DNA of 64,000 nt. Origin: DAIDKA01 sp036267975 (lineage in GTDB: Bacteria; Pseudomonadota; Gammaproteobacteria; Steroidobacterales; Steroidobacteraceae). The notes under the pieces were generated by a model. That model was not told the DNA's origin and made no database searches. It saw only the letters and a program-made list of their open reading frames with translations. The number at the start of each line of letters is the position of its first letter. Within the stretch, counting starts at the first letter, position 1. Positions 7,001-15,177 of the stretch are shown in pieces. A program made the translations under genes and the position numbers. The stretch covers positions 62,001 to 126,000 of the forward strand of contig DATAVA010000001.1 of NCBI GenBank assembly GCA_036267975.1. Reading direction: 5' to 3'.

Positions 7001-8563
7001 TTGGACGCATCACACGCACCCCCCTCCGCCGCCACCCTCGACAAGACGCTCAAGGCCATGGCTGGCGTCGTGGGCGCCGCCGCGACCTTCGCCACGCAGG
7101 AGGATTGCGACGCCTACAGCGACCGCTTTCCCATTGACCCGCACCGGCACCGCCCGTTTGCCGCGGTCGCACCCACGTCCGCGGAACAGGTGCAGGCCCT
7201 GGTCAGGATTGCCGCCGCACATCGGGTACCGATCTGGACGGTAAGCCGGGGCAAGAATCTGGGCTATGGCACCGCGGCCCCGGTGGTGGCCAGCTCCATC
7301 GTCCTGGATCTGTCGCGCATGCAGCAGATCACGGTCGATGTCGAAAACGCGACGGTGCTGCTTGAGCCGGGAGTCGGATTCTACGACCTCTACGACTATC
7401 TGCAGACCCGCAACATCCCACTGTGGCTGTCGGTCCCGGGTAACAGCTGGGGCTCGGTCATCGGTAACGCGCTGGACCGCGGTCTGGGTTATACCCCCTA
7501 TGGCGAGAACACCCGCAACCTGTGCGGCATGGAAGTGGTGCTGCCCGATGGCGACATGGTGCGTACCGGCATGGGCGCCATGCCCAATGCCCCGAGCTGG
7601 CAACTGCACAAATATGGCTACGGGCCGGCATGGGACCAGCTTTTCGTGCAGTCGAACTTCGGCATCGTCACCAAGGCCGGCATGTGGCTGATGCCGCAGC
7701 CGCAGATTGTGCGCGGATTCGATGTCGAAATGGATCGCATGGAGGACTTAGGTCCGCTCATCGATGTGATCGGTCCGTTGCGTCGCGAAGGGGTGCTGCA
7801 ACAATCCCCGACCATCGGCAACTGGTTCCGCGCCGCGAACATCCTGACCACGCGCAAGCAGTGGACCGACAAGGCAGGCTCGCTGTCGGATGATGTGATC
7901 GCCGCCATCCGCAAACAGTTCGGCCTGGGTTGGTGGGGTGTGAGCCTGCGACTCTACGGGCGCGAAACCGTCGTCCAGGCCAATATGGACATCCTGGAAA
8001 AGGCACTGAATGCGATCAAGCCCATGAGCATGAAGCCCTTCAGCTGGCGTCCAGGGGAGCCGTTCACGCCGACCCAGGGCGGCTGGATGGGTGTACCGAT
8101 GACCTTCCCGTTGCAAAGCGCCAACTGGTTCGGTGGGCGTGGCGGACACATCGGATTTTCGCCGGTGCTTACCCAGTCCGGGAAGCTTGCCATGGAGCAG
8201 TTCAATCGCACCTACGCGCGCTACAAGGAATTCGGCATGGACTATCAGGCCAGCTTCGCCTTCGGCGAGCGGCACCTGCTCAACGTCAACGCGATACTGC
8301 TGAACCTGGACGATCCGCAATTCATGAAGCGCGTCGACCCCTTCCTGCGCACCCTGATTGCGGACGCGCGTCAGCACGGCTACGGCGAATACCGCGCGCA
8401 CATTGATTACATGGACACCGTGGCGGACTGCTACGACTACAACAATCACGCTCTGCGCCGGCTGAACGAGCGCGTCAAGGATGCACTGGATCCGGTTGGC
8501 ATTCTTTCGCCCGGCAAGAGCGGCATCTGGCCGGCCGCCTATCGCAAGGAGGGTAAGGCATGA
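7001..8563 (+). CDS. 4-cresol dehydrogenase-type flavoprotein subunit (PCMH/eugenol hydroxylase family)
   Basis: A vanillyl-alcohol-oxidase family flavoenzyme. Relatives hydroxylate the benzylic carbon of p-cresol, 4-alkylphenols or eugenol using water and hand electrons to a small cytochrome c. The FAD-binding PCMH domain occupies the first half (PFAAVAPTSAEQVQALVRIA, VPIWTVSRGKNLGYG, PGVGFYDLYDYL, PGNSWGSVIGNALDRGLGYT). The C-terminal substrate/cap domain ends with DYNNHALRRLNERVKDALDP and VGILSPGKSGIWP. I choose the TTG at 7001 because AGAAGGG lies 8 nt before it and the product is then 520 aa, the usual size. An in-frame ATG exists at 6898 but adds an Arg-rich leader not seen in the family. 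The cytochrome subunit overlaps by ATGA, as in pchF-pchC type pairs. Confidence 0.85.
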   Translation: MDASHAPPSAATLDKTLKAMAGVVGAAATFATQEDCDAYSDRFPIDPHRHRPFAAVAPTSAEQVQALVRIAAAHRVPIWTVSRGKNLGYGTAAPVVASSIVLDLSRMQQITVDVENATVLLEPGVGFYDLYDYLQTRNIPLWLSVPGNSWGSVIGNALDRGLGYTPYGENTRNLCGMEVVLPDGDMVRTGMGAMPNAPSWQLHKYGYGPAWDQLFVQSNFGIVTKAGMWLMPQPQIVRGFDVEMDRMEDLGPLIDVIGPLRREGVLQQSPTIGNWFRAANILTTRKQWTDKAGSLSDDVIAAIRKQFGLGWWGVSLRLYGRETVVQANMDILEKALNAIKPMSMKPFSWRPGEPFTPTQGGWMGVPMTFPLQSANWFGGRGGHIGFSPVLTQSGKLAMEQFNRTYARYKEFGMDYQASFAFGERHLLNVNAILLNLDDPQFMKRVDPFLRTLIADARQHGYGEYRAHIDYMDTVADCYDYNNHALRRLNERVKDALDPVGILSPGKSGIWPAAYRKEGKA

Positions 8564-8874
8564 GAGGCGTGATTCTGCTCGGCCTCGCATCCCTGATCAG
8601 CCTCGGCGCTCAGGCAGCCGACCTCGACGGCAAGATGCTGTTCCACCAGAAGTGCGAAATGTGCCACGGCGCCGCCGGCATGGGCACGGGTCTGCTCGCG
8701 CGCCGGATGAAGCCCGAAGTCGCCCCGCTGGAAAAGCGTGATGACCTGTCGGCAGCCTACGTGGAGCGCGCGGCGCGTATCGGCATTCTCAACATGCCCC
8801 CGATCACGCGTGGTGACGTAAGCGATGCGCAGCTGGCGAGCATCGCGCGCTACCTGTCGAAGGGAAAGCCTTAG
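8560..8874 (+). CDS. Small periplasmic cytochrome c subunit of the methylhydroxylase
   Basis: A 104-residue protein with a Sec signal (cleavage probably after GAQA) and one heme c site CEMCH near residue 32. A downstream Met in ILNMPPITRGD is the likely sixth ligand. Size and position match the cytochrome subunit of p-cresol methylhydroxylase or eugenol hydroxylase, which accepts electrons from the flavoprotein in the periplasm. Its ATG overlaps the flavoprotein stop, which supports a fixed-ratio complex. It converges with ppsR and overlaps it by four bases, so the transcription unit ends here. Confidence 0.88.
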   Translation: MRGVILLGLASLISLGAQAADLDGKMLFHQKCEMCHGAAGMGTGLLARRMKPEVAPLEKRDDLSAAYVERAARIGILNMPPITRGDVSDAQLASIARYLSKGKP

Positions 8875-9695
8875 TAGATGAGCCGGTCGGGGCGGATATC
8901 GCGCAATATGGTTGCGGAGATCTCCTCGATCGACTTGTGCGTGGTAGACAGCCACGCGATGCCCATGCGGCGCATCATCGACTCGGCGTGACTGACCTCG
9001 TAGCGGCAGTTTTCCAGCGTCGCGTACTTGCTGCCCGGCATGCGCTCATTGCGCACCTGAGACAGACGTATCGGGTCGATGGTCAATCCAAAGCACTTGC
9101 GTTTGTAGGGTGACAGGCAGGTCGGAAACTGTCCGCGTTCGAAGTCATCCGGGATGAGTGGATAGTTGGCGGCCTTGATGCCGTGTTGCATCGCCAGGTA
9201 CAGCGAGGTCGGCGTCTTGCCGCTGCGGCTGACCCCCACCAGCACGACGTCGGCGGCCTTGAGATTCTCGGCCGACTGGCCATCGTCATGCGCGAGCGTG
9301 AAATTGATGGCATCGATTCGATTGGTGTATGCCTGGCTGGTGCTGACATCCGGCGAGCGACCCACCCGGTGATTGCTCTTGCACCCAAGCTCCTCTTCCA
9401 ACGGCTCGACGAAGGTGCGGAACATGTCGAGCACCATGCCCTTGCACGAAACCGAGGTCAGGACATCACGCACGCCTTCATCCACCAGGGTCACAAAGAT
9501 GATGGGGCGCTTGCCCTCGCGTTCCGCGGCCTGGTTGATTTCCTTTACGACTCCCCACGCCTTGTCCACCGTATCGACGAAGGGTCGCCGAATGTGGCGC
9601 GGATTACCCGGAAACTGCGCCAGGATTGAATTGCCGAAAGTCTCGGCAGTAATGCCGGTGCCATCGGACACAAAAAAGACTGTTCTGTTCGGCAT
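8871..9695 (-). CDS. ppsR: PEP synthase regulatory protein (bifunctional kinase/pyrophosphorylase)
   Basis: This 274-residue DUF299 protein controls PEP synthase: it inactivates the enzyme by ADP-dependent threonine phosphorylation and restores it by Pi-dependent phosphorolysis. Family features are the opening RTVFFVSDGTGITAETFGNS, the P-loop-like GVSRSGKTPTSLYLA in the middle, and the C-terminal MRRMGIAWLSTTHKSIEEI. The ATG at 9695 starts the conserved region; an upstream extension to 9740 would be a poor match. It is divergent from ppsA, its target, as in many gammaproteobacteria. Confidence 0.95.
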   Translation of the reverse strand: MPNRTVFFVSDGTGITAETFGNSILAQFPGNPRHIRRPFVDTVDKAWGVVKEINQAAEREGKRPIIFVTLVDEGVRDVLTSVSCKGMVLDMFRTFVEPLEEELGCKSNHRVGRSPDVSTSQAYTNRIDAINFTLAHDDGQSAENLKAADVVLVGVSRSGKTPTSLYLAMQHGIKAANYPLIPDDFERGQFPTCLSPYKRKCFGLTIDPIRLSQVRNERMPGSKYATLENCRYEVSHAESMMRRMGIAWLSTTHKSIEEISATILRDIRPDRLIY

Positions 9696-9714
9696 CGGAT
9701 GATAATAATGTCTG

Positions 9715-9737
9715 CGGGGCCCGCCGGCCCCGTTTTT
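9715..9737 (+). promoter_or_regulatory. GC hairpin plus T-run in the ppsA leader (attenuator-like)
   Basis: CGGGGCC (9715-9721), a CGCC loop and GGCCCCG (9726-9732) form a perfect 7-bp stem, followed directly by TTTTT (9733-9737). This is the shape of an intrinsic terminator pointing into ppsA, only 20 nt before its ATG. A GATAAT box at 9701-9706 could start transcription at about 9713, which would place the hairpin at the very 5' end of the mRNA. It may be an attenuator, a 5' stabiliser, or a stop for upstream antisense transcripts. Confidence 0.6.
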
Positions 9738-9757
9738 CACAGCTCTGGAGCCGATTT

Positions 9758-12157
9758 ATGCCCACTGCGGACTCGCTGGTTGTGCCATTCAGCCAACTGC
9801 GAATGACGGATGTTGATTCGGTAGGCGGCAAGAACTCGTCCCTGGGGGAGATGATCAGCCAGTTGTCGACGGTCGGCGTACGGGTTCCCGGAGGGTTCGC
9901 GACCACAGCCCACGCATTCCGCGCATTTCTGCAGCACAACGGCGTTGCCGGACGCATCGAAGCACGGCTGGCAACTGTGAACGTCGAAGATGTCCGCGCC
10001 CTGGCAACCGCCGGCGAGCAGATTCGGCAGTGGATCATCGAAACGCCTTTTCCGGCCGACCTGGAGGCGGCCATCCGCAACCATTTCGCAGGCCTGGTGG
10101 CCGAGAACCCCGACGCCAGCTTCGCGGTCCGCTCCTCGGCCACCGCCGAGGACCTCCCGGACGCCTCCTTTGCCGGACAGCAGGAAACCTTCCTCAACGT
10201 CCAGGGCATCGAGCAGGTGCTGCATAAGATCAAGGAAGTATTTGCCTCGCTCTACAACGATCGCGCCATCAGCTACCGGGTGCATAAGGGCTTCGCACAT
10301 GCCGAAGTCGCGCTGTCAGCAGGCGTGCAGTACATGGTGCGCTCCGACCTCGGCGCCGCCGGCGTCATGTTCACGCTCGACACCGAATCGGGTTTTCCGG
10401 ATGTCGTCTTCATCACCGCCAGTTACGGACTGGGCGAACTGGTGGTGCAAGGGGCAGTGAACCCGGATGAGTTCTACGTCCACAAGGCCATGCTCAAGGC
10501 CGGAAAATTCAGCGTCATCCGGCGCAGCCTCGGATCGAAACTGCAGCGCATGAGCTTTGCGACGCCACAGGAGCGAAGCCGCACCGGAGCGCTGGTGACC
10601 ACGACCGATACGCCCGCGGTCGACCGGAACCGGTTTTCCCTCACCGATGCCGACGTTATGGAACTCGCCCGTTACGCCGTGCTGATTGAGCAGCACTATG
10701 GCCGGCCCATGGACATCGAATGGGGCAAGGACGGCAGTGACAACCGGCTCTACATCCTGCAGGCGCGTCCAGAAACTGTGAAAAGTCAGTCGGGCGGTCA
10801 GATCGAGCTGCGCTACAAGCTCACGGATACAGGTTCGGTGCTTGCCGAAGGCCGCGCGATCGGCCAGAAAAACGGCAGCGGGCCGGCGCGGCTCGTCAAG
10901 GGCATTGCCGACATGGACAGCGTCCAACCCGGCGACGTGCTGGTCACGGATATGACGGATCCGAATTGGGAACCGGTCATGAAGCGTGCCAGTGCGATCG
11001 TCACCAATCGGGGTGGCCGCACCTGTCATGCCGCCATCATCGCGCGCGAGCTGGGCATTCCGGCGGTGGTCGGCTGCGGCGATGCCACCAGTCGCATCGC
11101 CGCCGGAACCATCGTCACGGTCGTGTGCTCCGAGGGTGATACCGGCCATGTGTACGAAGGCCGGCTCACCAGCGAGGTCAGCGAAGTGCGGCGCGGTGCG
11201 ATGCCGCCATGCCGGGTCAAGATAATGATGAATGTCGGCAATCCGCAACTGGCATTCGACTTCGCGCAGATGCCGAATGCCGGCGTGGGCCTTGCGCGCC
11301 TCGAATTCATCATCAACAACAATATCGGCGTGCATCCGCGGGCCATCCTGGACTACCCCAGGATCGACGCGGACCTCAAGTTTGCGGTGGAGTCACTCGC
11401 GCGCGGCTACCCGAGTCCCCGCGCGTTCTACCAGGACAAGCTGGCTGAAGGCATCGCGACCATTGCGGCGAGCTTCTGGCCGAAACCCGTGATCGTGCGT
11501 CTGTCGGACTTCAAGTCCAATGAGTACCGCAAGCTGATCGGCGGAACCCGCTATGAGCCCGAAGAAGAGAACCCGATGCTGGGGTTCCGCGGCGTCAGCC
11601 GCTACATCAGCAGCGACTTTGGCGAGGCCTTCGGCATGGAATGCGAGGCGCTTAAACGCGTGCGCATGGAAATGGGCCTCACCAACGTGCAGATCATGGT
11701 GCCCTTCGTGCGCACGCTGACCCAGGCGCGCATCGTCACGCAGATGCTGGCCGATCATGGCCTCGCGCGCGGCCAGGATGAGCTGAAAATCATCATGATG
11801 TGCGAGGTGCCCAGCAACGCCGTGCTGGCGGAGGAGTTCCTGGAGTTCTTCGATGGCATGTCCATCGGCTCGAACGATCTGACGCAGCTGACACTGGGGC
11901 TGGATCGGGATTCGGGCATGCCGCAACTGGTGGCGGACTTCGATGAGCGTGACCCCGCCGTCAAGGCCCTGATCTCACGCGCGATCAGGGCGTGCACGGC
12001 GGCACACAAATATGTGGGTATCTGCGGTCAGGGTCCGAGTGACCATCCGGACTTCGCCGCATGGCTTGCCGATGAAGGCATTGCCTCGATTTCGCTGAAC
12101 CCCGACTGCGTCATCGAAACCTGGAATCTGCTGGCGCGCAAGGCACCAGCCTCATGA
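9758..12157 (+). CDS. ppsA: Phosphoenolpyruvate synthase
   Basis: PEP synthase converts pyruvate, ATP and water to PEP, AMP and phosphate for gluconeogenesis. All three domains are visible in the 799 residues. The N-terminal ATP-grasp domain has SVGGKNSSLGEM, SFAVRSSATAEDLPDASFAG and QARPETV. The swivelling phospho-His domain has GGRTCHAAIIARELGIPAVVG, with the target Thr of PpsR and the catalytic His. The C-terminal PEP/pyruvate barrel has FVRTLTQA, MCEVPSNA, GSNDLTQLTLGLDRD and the cysteine motif GICGQGPSD. Length is standard. It is transcribed away from ppsR and converges with the lipoyl-domain gene, overlapping it by six bases. Confidence 0.97.
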   Translation: MPTADSLVVPFSQLRMTDVDSVGGKNSSLGEMISQLSTVGVRVPGGFATTAHAFRAFLQHNGVAGRIEARLATVNVEDVRALATAGEQIRQWIIETPFPADLEAAIRNHFAGLVAENPDASFAVRSSATAEDLPDASFAGQQETFLNVQGIEQVLHKIKEVFASLYNDRAISYRVHKGFAHAEVALSAGVQYMVRSDLGAAGVMFTLDTESGFPDVVFITASYGLGELVVQGAVNPDEFYVHKAMLKAGKFSVIRRSLGSKLQRMSFATPQERSRTGALVTTTDTPAVDRNRFSLTDADVMELARYAVLIEQHYGRPMDIEWGKDGSDNRLYILQARPETVKSQSGGQIELRYKLTDTGSVLAEGRAIGQKNGSGPARLVKGIADMDSVQPGDVLVTDMTDPNWEPVMKRASAIVTNRGGRTCHAAIIARELGIPAVVGCGDATSRIAAGTIVTVVCSEGDTGHVYEGRLTSEVSEVRRGAMPPCRVKIMMNVGNPQLAFDFAQMPNAGVGLARLEFIINNNIGVHPRAILDYPRIDADLKFAVESLARGYPSPRAFYQDKLAEGIATIAASFWPKPVIVRLSDFKSNEYRKLIGGTRYEPEEENPMLGFRGVSRYISSDFGEAFGMECEALKRVRMEMGLTNVQIMVPFVRTLTQARIVTQMLADHGLARGQDELKIIMMCEVPSNAVLAEEFLEFFDGMSIGSNDLTQLTLGLDRDSGMPQLVADFDERDPAVKALISRAIRACTAAHKYVGICGQGPSDHPDFAAWLADEGIASISLNPDCVIETWNLLARKAPAS

Positions 12158-12394
12158 GCTGAGGTCCACGACGCAGACCCCGCCATTGACCGGGGAGTTC
12201 TCCCCTTCGGGTACCAGGATCTCGAGCAGCTTGCCGGCGCCGGGAGCGAGTACTTCCTGGGTAACCTTTTCGGTCTCGATTTCGTACAGCGCCTCATCCT
12301 TGGCGAAGGCATCGCCAACTTTCTTATGCCACTTGGCGATGGTGGCCTCCTGCATGTTCATGCCGACGCGACTCAACTTCAAAGTGATCTTCAT
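12152..12394 (-). CDS. Free-standing lipoyl-domain carrier protein (80 aa)
   Basis: The whole protein is one lipoyl/biotinyl domain: KLSRVGMNMQEATIAKW, a modification-site turn EIETEKV with the acceptor Lys, and a second half GAGKLLEILVPEGENSPVNG. There is no linker, subunit-binding domain or acyltransferase domain, unlike a normal E2. A good AGGAG lies upstream of the ATG at 12394; a TTG at 12424 overlapping the E1 beta stop is possible but has no ribosome site. It follows E1 alpha and E1 beta in what looks like one operon, so it is probably the lipoyl substrate of that E1. Where the acyl group goes next is unknown. Confidence 0.88.
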   Translation of the reverse strand: MKITLKLSRVGMNMQEATIAKWHKKVGDAFAKDEALYEIETEKVTQEVLAPGAGKLLEILVPEGENSPVNGGVCVVDLSS

Positions 12395-12420
12395 GCTTGG
12401 CTCTTGCTCCTGACTCTCGA

Positions 12421-13404
12421 TCAAGCGGCCGCGGCGCGACCGGTCAGCTCACGGCAGCTGCGGGCAATGCTCTCGGCATTCGGGATAACGCGCGCTTCCG
12501 CATTGGGCGCGTATGGAATGCACACGTTGGGCACGGCAACGCGCTTCACCGGCGCCTTCAGCAGACCAAAGCCGCGGTCGGCCACCATCGCTGCGATTTC
12601 ACTCGCGGCACTGCAGCGCTCGCGCGCTTCGTCGCAGATCACCAGGTGACCGGTCTTCCTGAGCGAGGCCAGTACCGCGGCGTCGTCGAACGGCACCAGC
12701 GTGCGCGGATCGATGACTTCAGCATCCACACCGGCCGCGGCCAGCTCCTTCGCGGCCTGCAGCGCGGGCTTGAGCATCGAGCCGATGGCCACGATCGTCA
12801 CGTCCTTGCCGGCGCGGGCGATGTTCGCCTTGCCGAACGGCACCAGGTGCTCGCCATCAGGCACCTCGCCCTGCTCGCCGCCGCGGCCGCCGGCCTCCAT
12901 GAAGAAGGACGGGTTATTGCCGCGAATGGCCGACTTCAACAGCCCCTTCGCATCGCCCGGCGTCGCCGGTGTGAGCACATTGATGCCGCCCAGGTTCATC
13001 AGCGGCGGATAGGCCGTGTCGGAATGCTGTGCCGCGTTGGAGCCGCCACCGCCATAGCTGGCGATGACGGTGATGGGCAGCTTCGCCTGGCCCCCCGACA
13101 TCAGACGCATTTTCGACATCTGGTTGCCGATCGCGTCCATGCCGGTGTAGACGAAGTTCGAGAACATCAGGTGCAGGATCACACGATGGCCGGCGGCGGC
13201 GGCGCCGACCGCCATGCCGGTCAGACTCTGCTCGCTGATGGGCGTATTGCGGATGCGATTGCGGCCGAAGCGCTCGGTGAGGCCGCGACAGTCCCCCATG
13301 ATGGCAAGTTCCACGTCCTCGCCGAACAGAATGACCTTCGGGTCGCGCTCCATTTCCTCGAACAGCGCTTCATTGATTGCCTGGATATAGCGTTTCTTGG
13401 CCAT
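12421..13404 (-). CDS. 2-oxoacid dehydrogenase E1 component, beta subunit
   Basis: A 327-residue transketolase-like subunit that forms a heterotetramer with the alpha subunit upstream and contributes half of the thiamine-diphosphate site. Family segments include INEALFEEMERDPKVILFGEDVE, RNTPISEQSLTGMAVGAAAAG, ITVIASYGGGGSNAAQHS (AcoB/PDH beta type) and LVICDEARERCSAASEIAAMV. The start at MAKKRYIQAINEA has GGAG about 9 nt upstream and lies 13 nt after the alpha stop. Substrate could be acetoin, pyruvate or a branched-chain oxoacid; the acetoin-dehydrogenase-like pair is the closest pattern I recognise. Confidence 0.92.
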   Translation of the reverse strand: MAKKRYIQAINEALFEEMERDPKVILFGEDVELAIMGDCRGLTERFGRNRIRNTPISEQSLTGMAVGAAAAGHRVILHLMFSNFVYTGMDAIGNQMSKMRLMSGGQAKLPITVIASYGGGGSNAAQHSDTAYPPLMNLGGINVLTPATPGDAKGLLKSAIRGNNPSFFMEAGGRGGEQGEVPDGEHLVPFGKANIARAGKDVTIVAIGSMLKPALQAAKELAAAGVDAEVIDPRTLVPFDDAAVLASLRKTGHLVICDEARERCSAASEIAAMVADRGFGLLKAPVKRVAVPNVCIPYAPNAEARVIPNAESIARSCRELTGRAAAA

Positions 13405-13417
13405 GTCGGTTGCTCCG

Positions 13418-14416
13418 TTACGGTCTCTGTCCATCGAACATCAGTGTGAACACCAGCTCCGGATCGGCGGGCGGGCTCTCCACGGCGAAGCGCACGGCCG
13501 CATCGACCTTGGCCATCACGCGCTTCTCGATTTCCTCCAGTTGTGCGACGACCGCAGGTCCGCCCGCCGCCAACTGCTTGCGTGTGACTTCGATCGGTCC
13601 ACGCTTCTTCCAACTCTCGATCTCCTCCGGTTCGCGGTAGCGCTGGCCGCCGAGAAACAGATCCTCGGCTTCCAGGTGACCCTGAATGCGATAGGTATGC
13701 GCCTCGATGAAGCTCGGACCACCGCCATTGCGCGCACGCTCGACGGCGCTCTTCGCGGCCTTGCACACCGCCGTCACGTCATTCCCATCGATCACTTCCG
13801 TGGGAATTGCGAAGGCGCGGGCGCGATCGGCAATGACGCCGGCCGTAACCGTCTTGGCCGGACTGAATTCACTGAACATATTGTTCTCGCACACAAACAC
13901 CAGCGGCAGCTGCCACAGCGCGGCGATGTTCAAACACTCCATCATCGTGCCCTGGTTCGAAGAACCGTCGCCGAAGAAGTCGACCACGATGCGACCCTCG
14001 CCCGCGAGCATCGCCGAGTAGGCCGCGCCGGTCGCAATGGCGAATCCCGCGCCGACGATGCCGTTGGCGCCAAGAATACCCTTGGAGAAATCGGCCACGT
14101 GCATCGAGCCACCCATCCCCTTGCAGATGCCGGTGCTCTTCGCCCAGATCTCCGCCAGCATGGCATTGAGATCGCCGCCCTTGGCCAGGTAATGGCCATG
14201 GCCGCGATGGGTACTGGTGATCATGTCCGAGGCGCGCAGATTCGCGCACACGCCGGTCGCGATCGCCTCTTCACCGATGTAAAGATGTACCGCCCCCGGC
14301 AGATTCCCCGCCTTGTTCTCATCGCGCAGGCGCTCTTCGGTGCGCCTGATCAGCAGCATCTGCTCGTACAGGCGCAGCAGGTCCTGCTGCGAAACAACCG
14401 TGTCCGTCCCAGCCAT
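13418..14416 (-). CDS. 2-oxoacid dehydrogenase E1 component, alpha subunit
   Basis: The thiamine-diphosphate-binding alpha subunit (332 aa). It carries the start-region motif YEQMLLIRRTEERLRDENKAG, GEEAIATGVCANL, STHRGHGHYLAKGG and SMHVADFSKGILGANGIVG. The TPP signature begins GDGSSNQG and ends about 30 residues later in ENN. A phosphorylation-loop-like HTYRIQGH follows. AGGGAG lies 7 nt before the ATG. The gene order alpha, beta, lipoyl domain resembles acetoin dehydrogenase operons, but the E2 acyltransferase and E3 lipoamide dehydrogenase are absent here. Confidence 0.93.
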   Translation of the reverse strand: MAGTDTVVSQQDLLRLYEQMLLIRRTEERLRDENKAGNLPGAVHLYIGEEAIATGVCANLRASDMITSTHRGHGHYLAKGGDLNAMLAEIWAKSTGICKGMGGSMHVADFSKGILGANGIVGAGFAIATGAAYSAMLAGEGRIVVDFFGDGSSNQGTMMECLNIAALWQLPLVFVCENNMFSEFSPAKTVTAGVIADRARAFAIPTEVIDGNDVTAVCKAAKSAVERARNGGGPSFIEAHTYRIQGHLEAEDLFLGGQRYREPEEIESWKKRGPIEVTRKQLAAGGPAVVAQLEEIEKRVMAKVDAAVRFAVESPPADPELVFTLMFDGQRP

Positions 14417-14596
14417 GGGCAACTCCCTAACGCAATATTGGGCAGGAGTTTATGCCAAGTGCCGGCCGAAAGTGCGGCGCGACTGTGGCGACGCGGCAAA
14501 GCACCTGATTTTCCTGAGGGTGTGGCCCGTTCGGAAGACCGTGCACGGCCGGCGCCGCGCCCCCAGGATCCCGGACCGCCCCGACCCATCGCGACC

Positions 14597-15055
14597 CTAC
14601 TTCGCCCCCGGCACCGACCCCGGTGTGCAGGGTGTGCCGACCTTTTGCGCATCGGTCTTCATGGTCATCTGCAGGCCGTTCATCGACAGGATCATCGTGA
14701 CTTTCGAGTGATCACCTTCAAAAATGTTCTCGATCGTACCCTGCACCGGCTGCTTGCCAGAACAGCTGAACTTGGCCGTGTACTTGTTGCCCTCCCGTTT
14801 GGCGTCCTGGACGCTGCAATTCGCACCCACGCCCGGGCCCTGGGGCTTTGACAGCGACTCCCGCGCCTTGCCGGCCGGCAGACACACGTCCATGGTGTGC
14901 GGTGGCATGGTCATGCCTGGCATTTCCATGCTCATCGTCTGGTGCCACATCTCCCCGGCGGCCTTGTCATCCGCCGTCGCAATGACCGCGGTGCCGAGAA
15001 TAGTCAGTACGGCAATCGCCGCGCCGCTGCCAATGACCAGGTTGCGAATGCTCAT
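14597..15055 (-). CDS. DUF3617 family secreted protein
   Basis: A 152-residue exported protein with a signal peptide (hydrophobic stretch to about residue 28, then ADDKAAGEMWHQT). The remainder follows the DUF3617 pattern: a Met-rich segment MSMEMPGMTMPPHTMDVCLP, then conserved cysteines in GANCSVQD, FSCSGKQP and GTPCTPG that probably form disulfides in the periplasm. Function of the family is not established. It stands alone: 180 bp separate it from the E1 genes downstream and 122 bp from GH15 upstream. Confidence 0.85.
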   Translation of the reverse strand: MSIRNLVIGSGAAIAVLTILGTAVIATADDKAAGEMWHQTMSMEMPGMTMPPHTMDVCLPAGKARESLSKPQGPGVGANCSVQDAKREGNKYTAKFSCSGKQPVQGTIENIFEGDHSKVTMILSMNGLQMTMKTDAQKVGTPCTPGSVPGAK

Positions 15056-15177
15056 TTATGTCCCCCTGATGCGGATGAATCCGGCTACGCGATCAAATTG
15101 TAAGCCAGGCGCTTGCCGGTCCGCCGCAAGTTTCGCGCCGCACCGGCTACCGTGCTGCAGCGCGGTGTGCGAATGGC

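Noticed and set aside
12150..12164. CCTCA-TGAGC-TGAGG hairpin at the ppsA/lipoyl convergence
   Set aside because: A 5-bp stem with no T-run, largely within codons; too weak to call a terminator.
13397..14851. A 484-residue plus-strand frame across E1 alpha and beyond
   Set aside because: It covers a convincing E1 alpha gene and an intergenic gap, with no recognisable domain.
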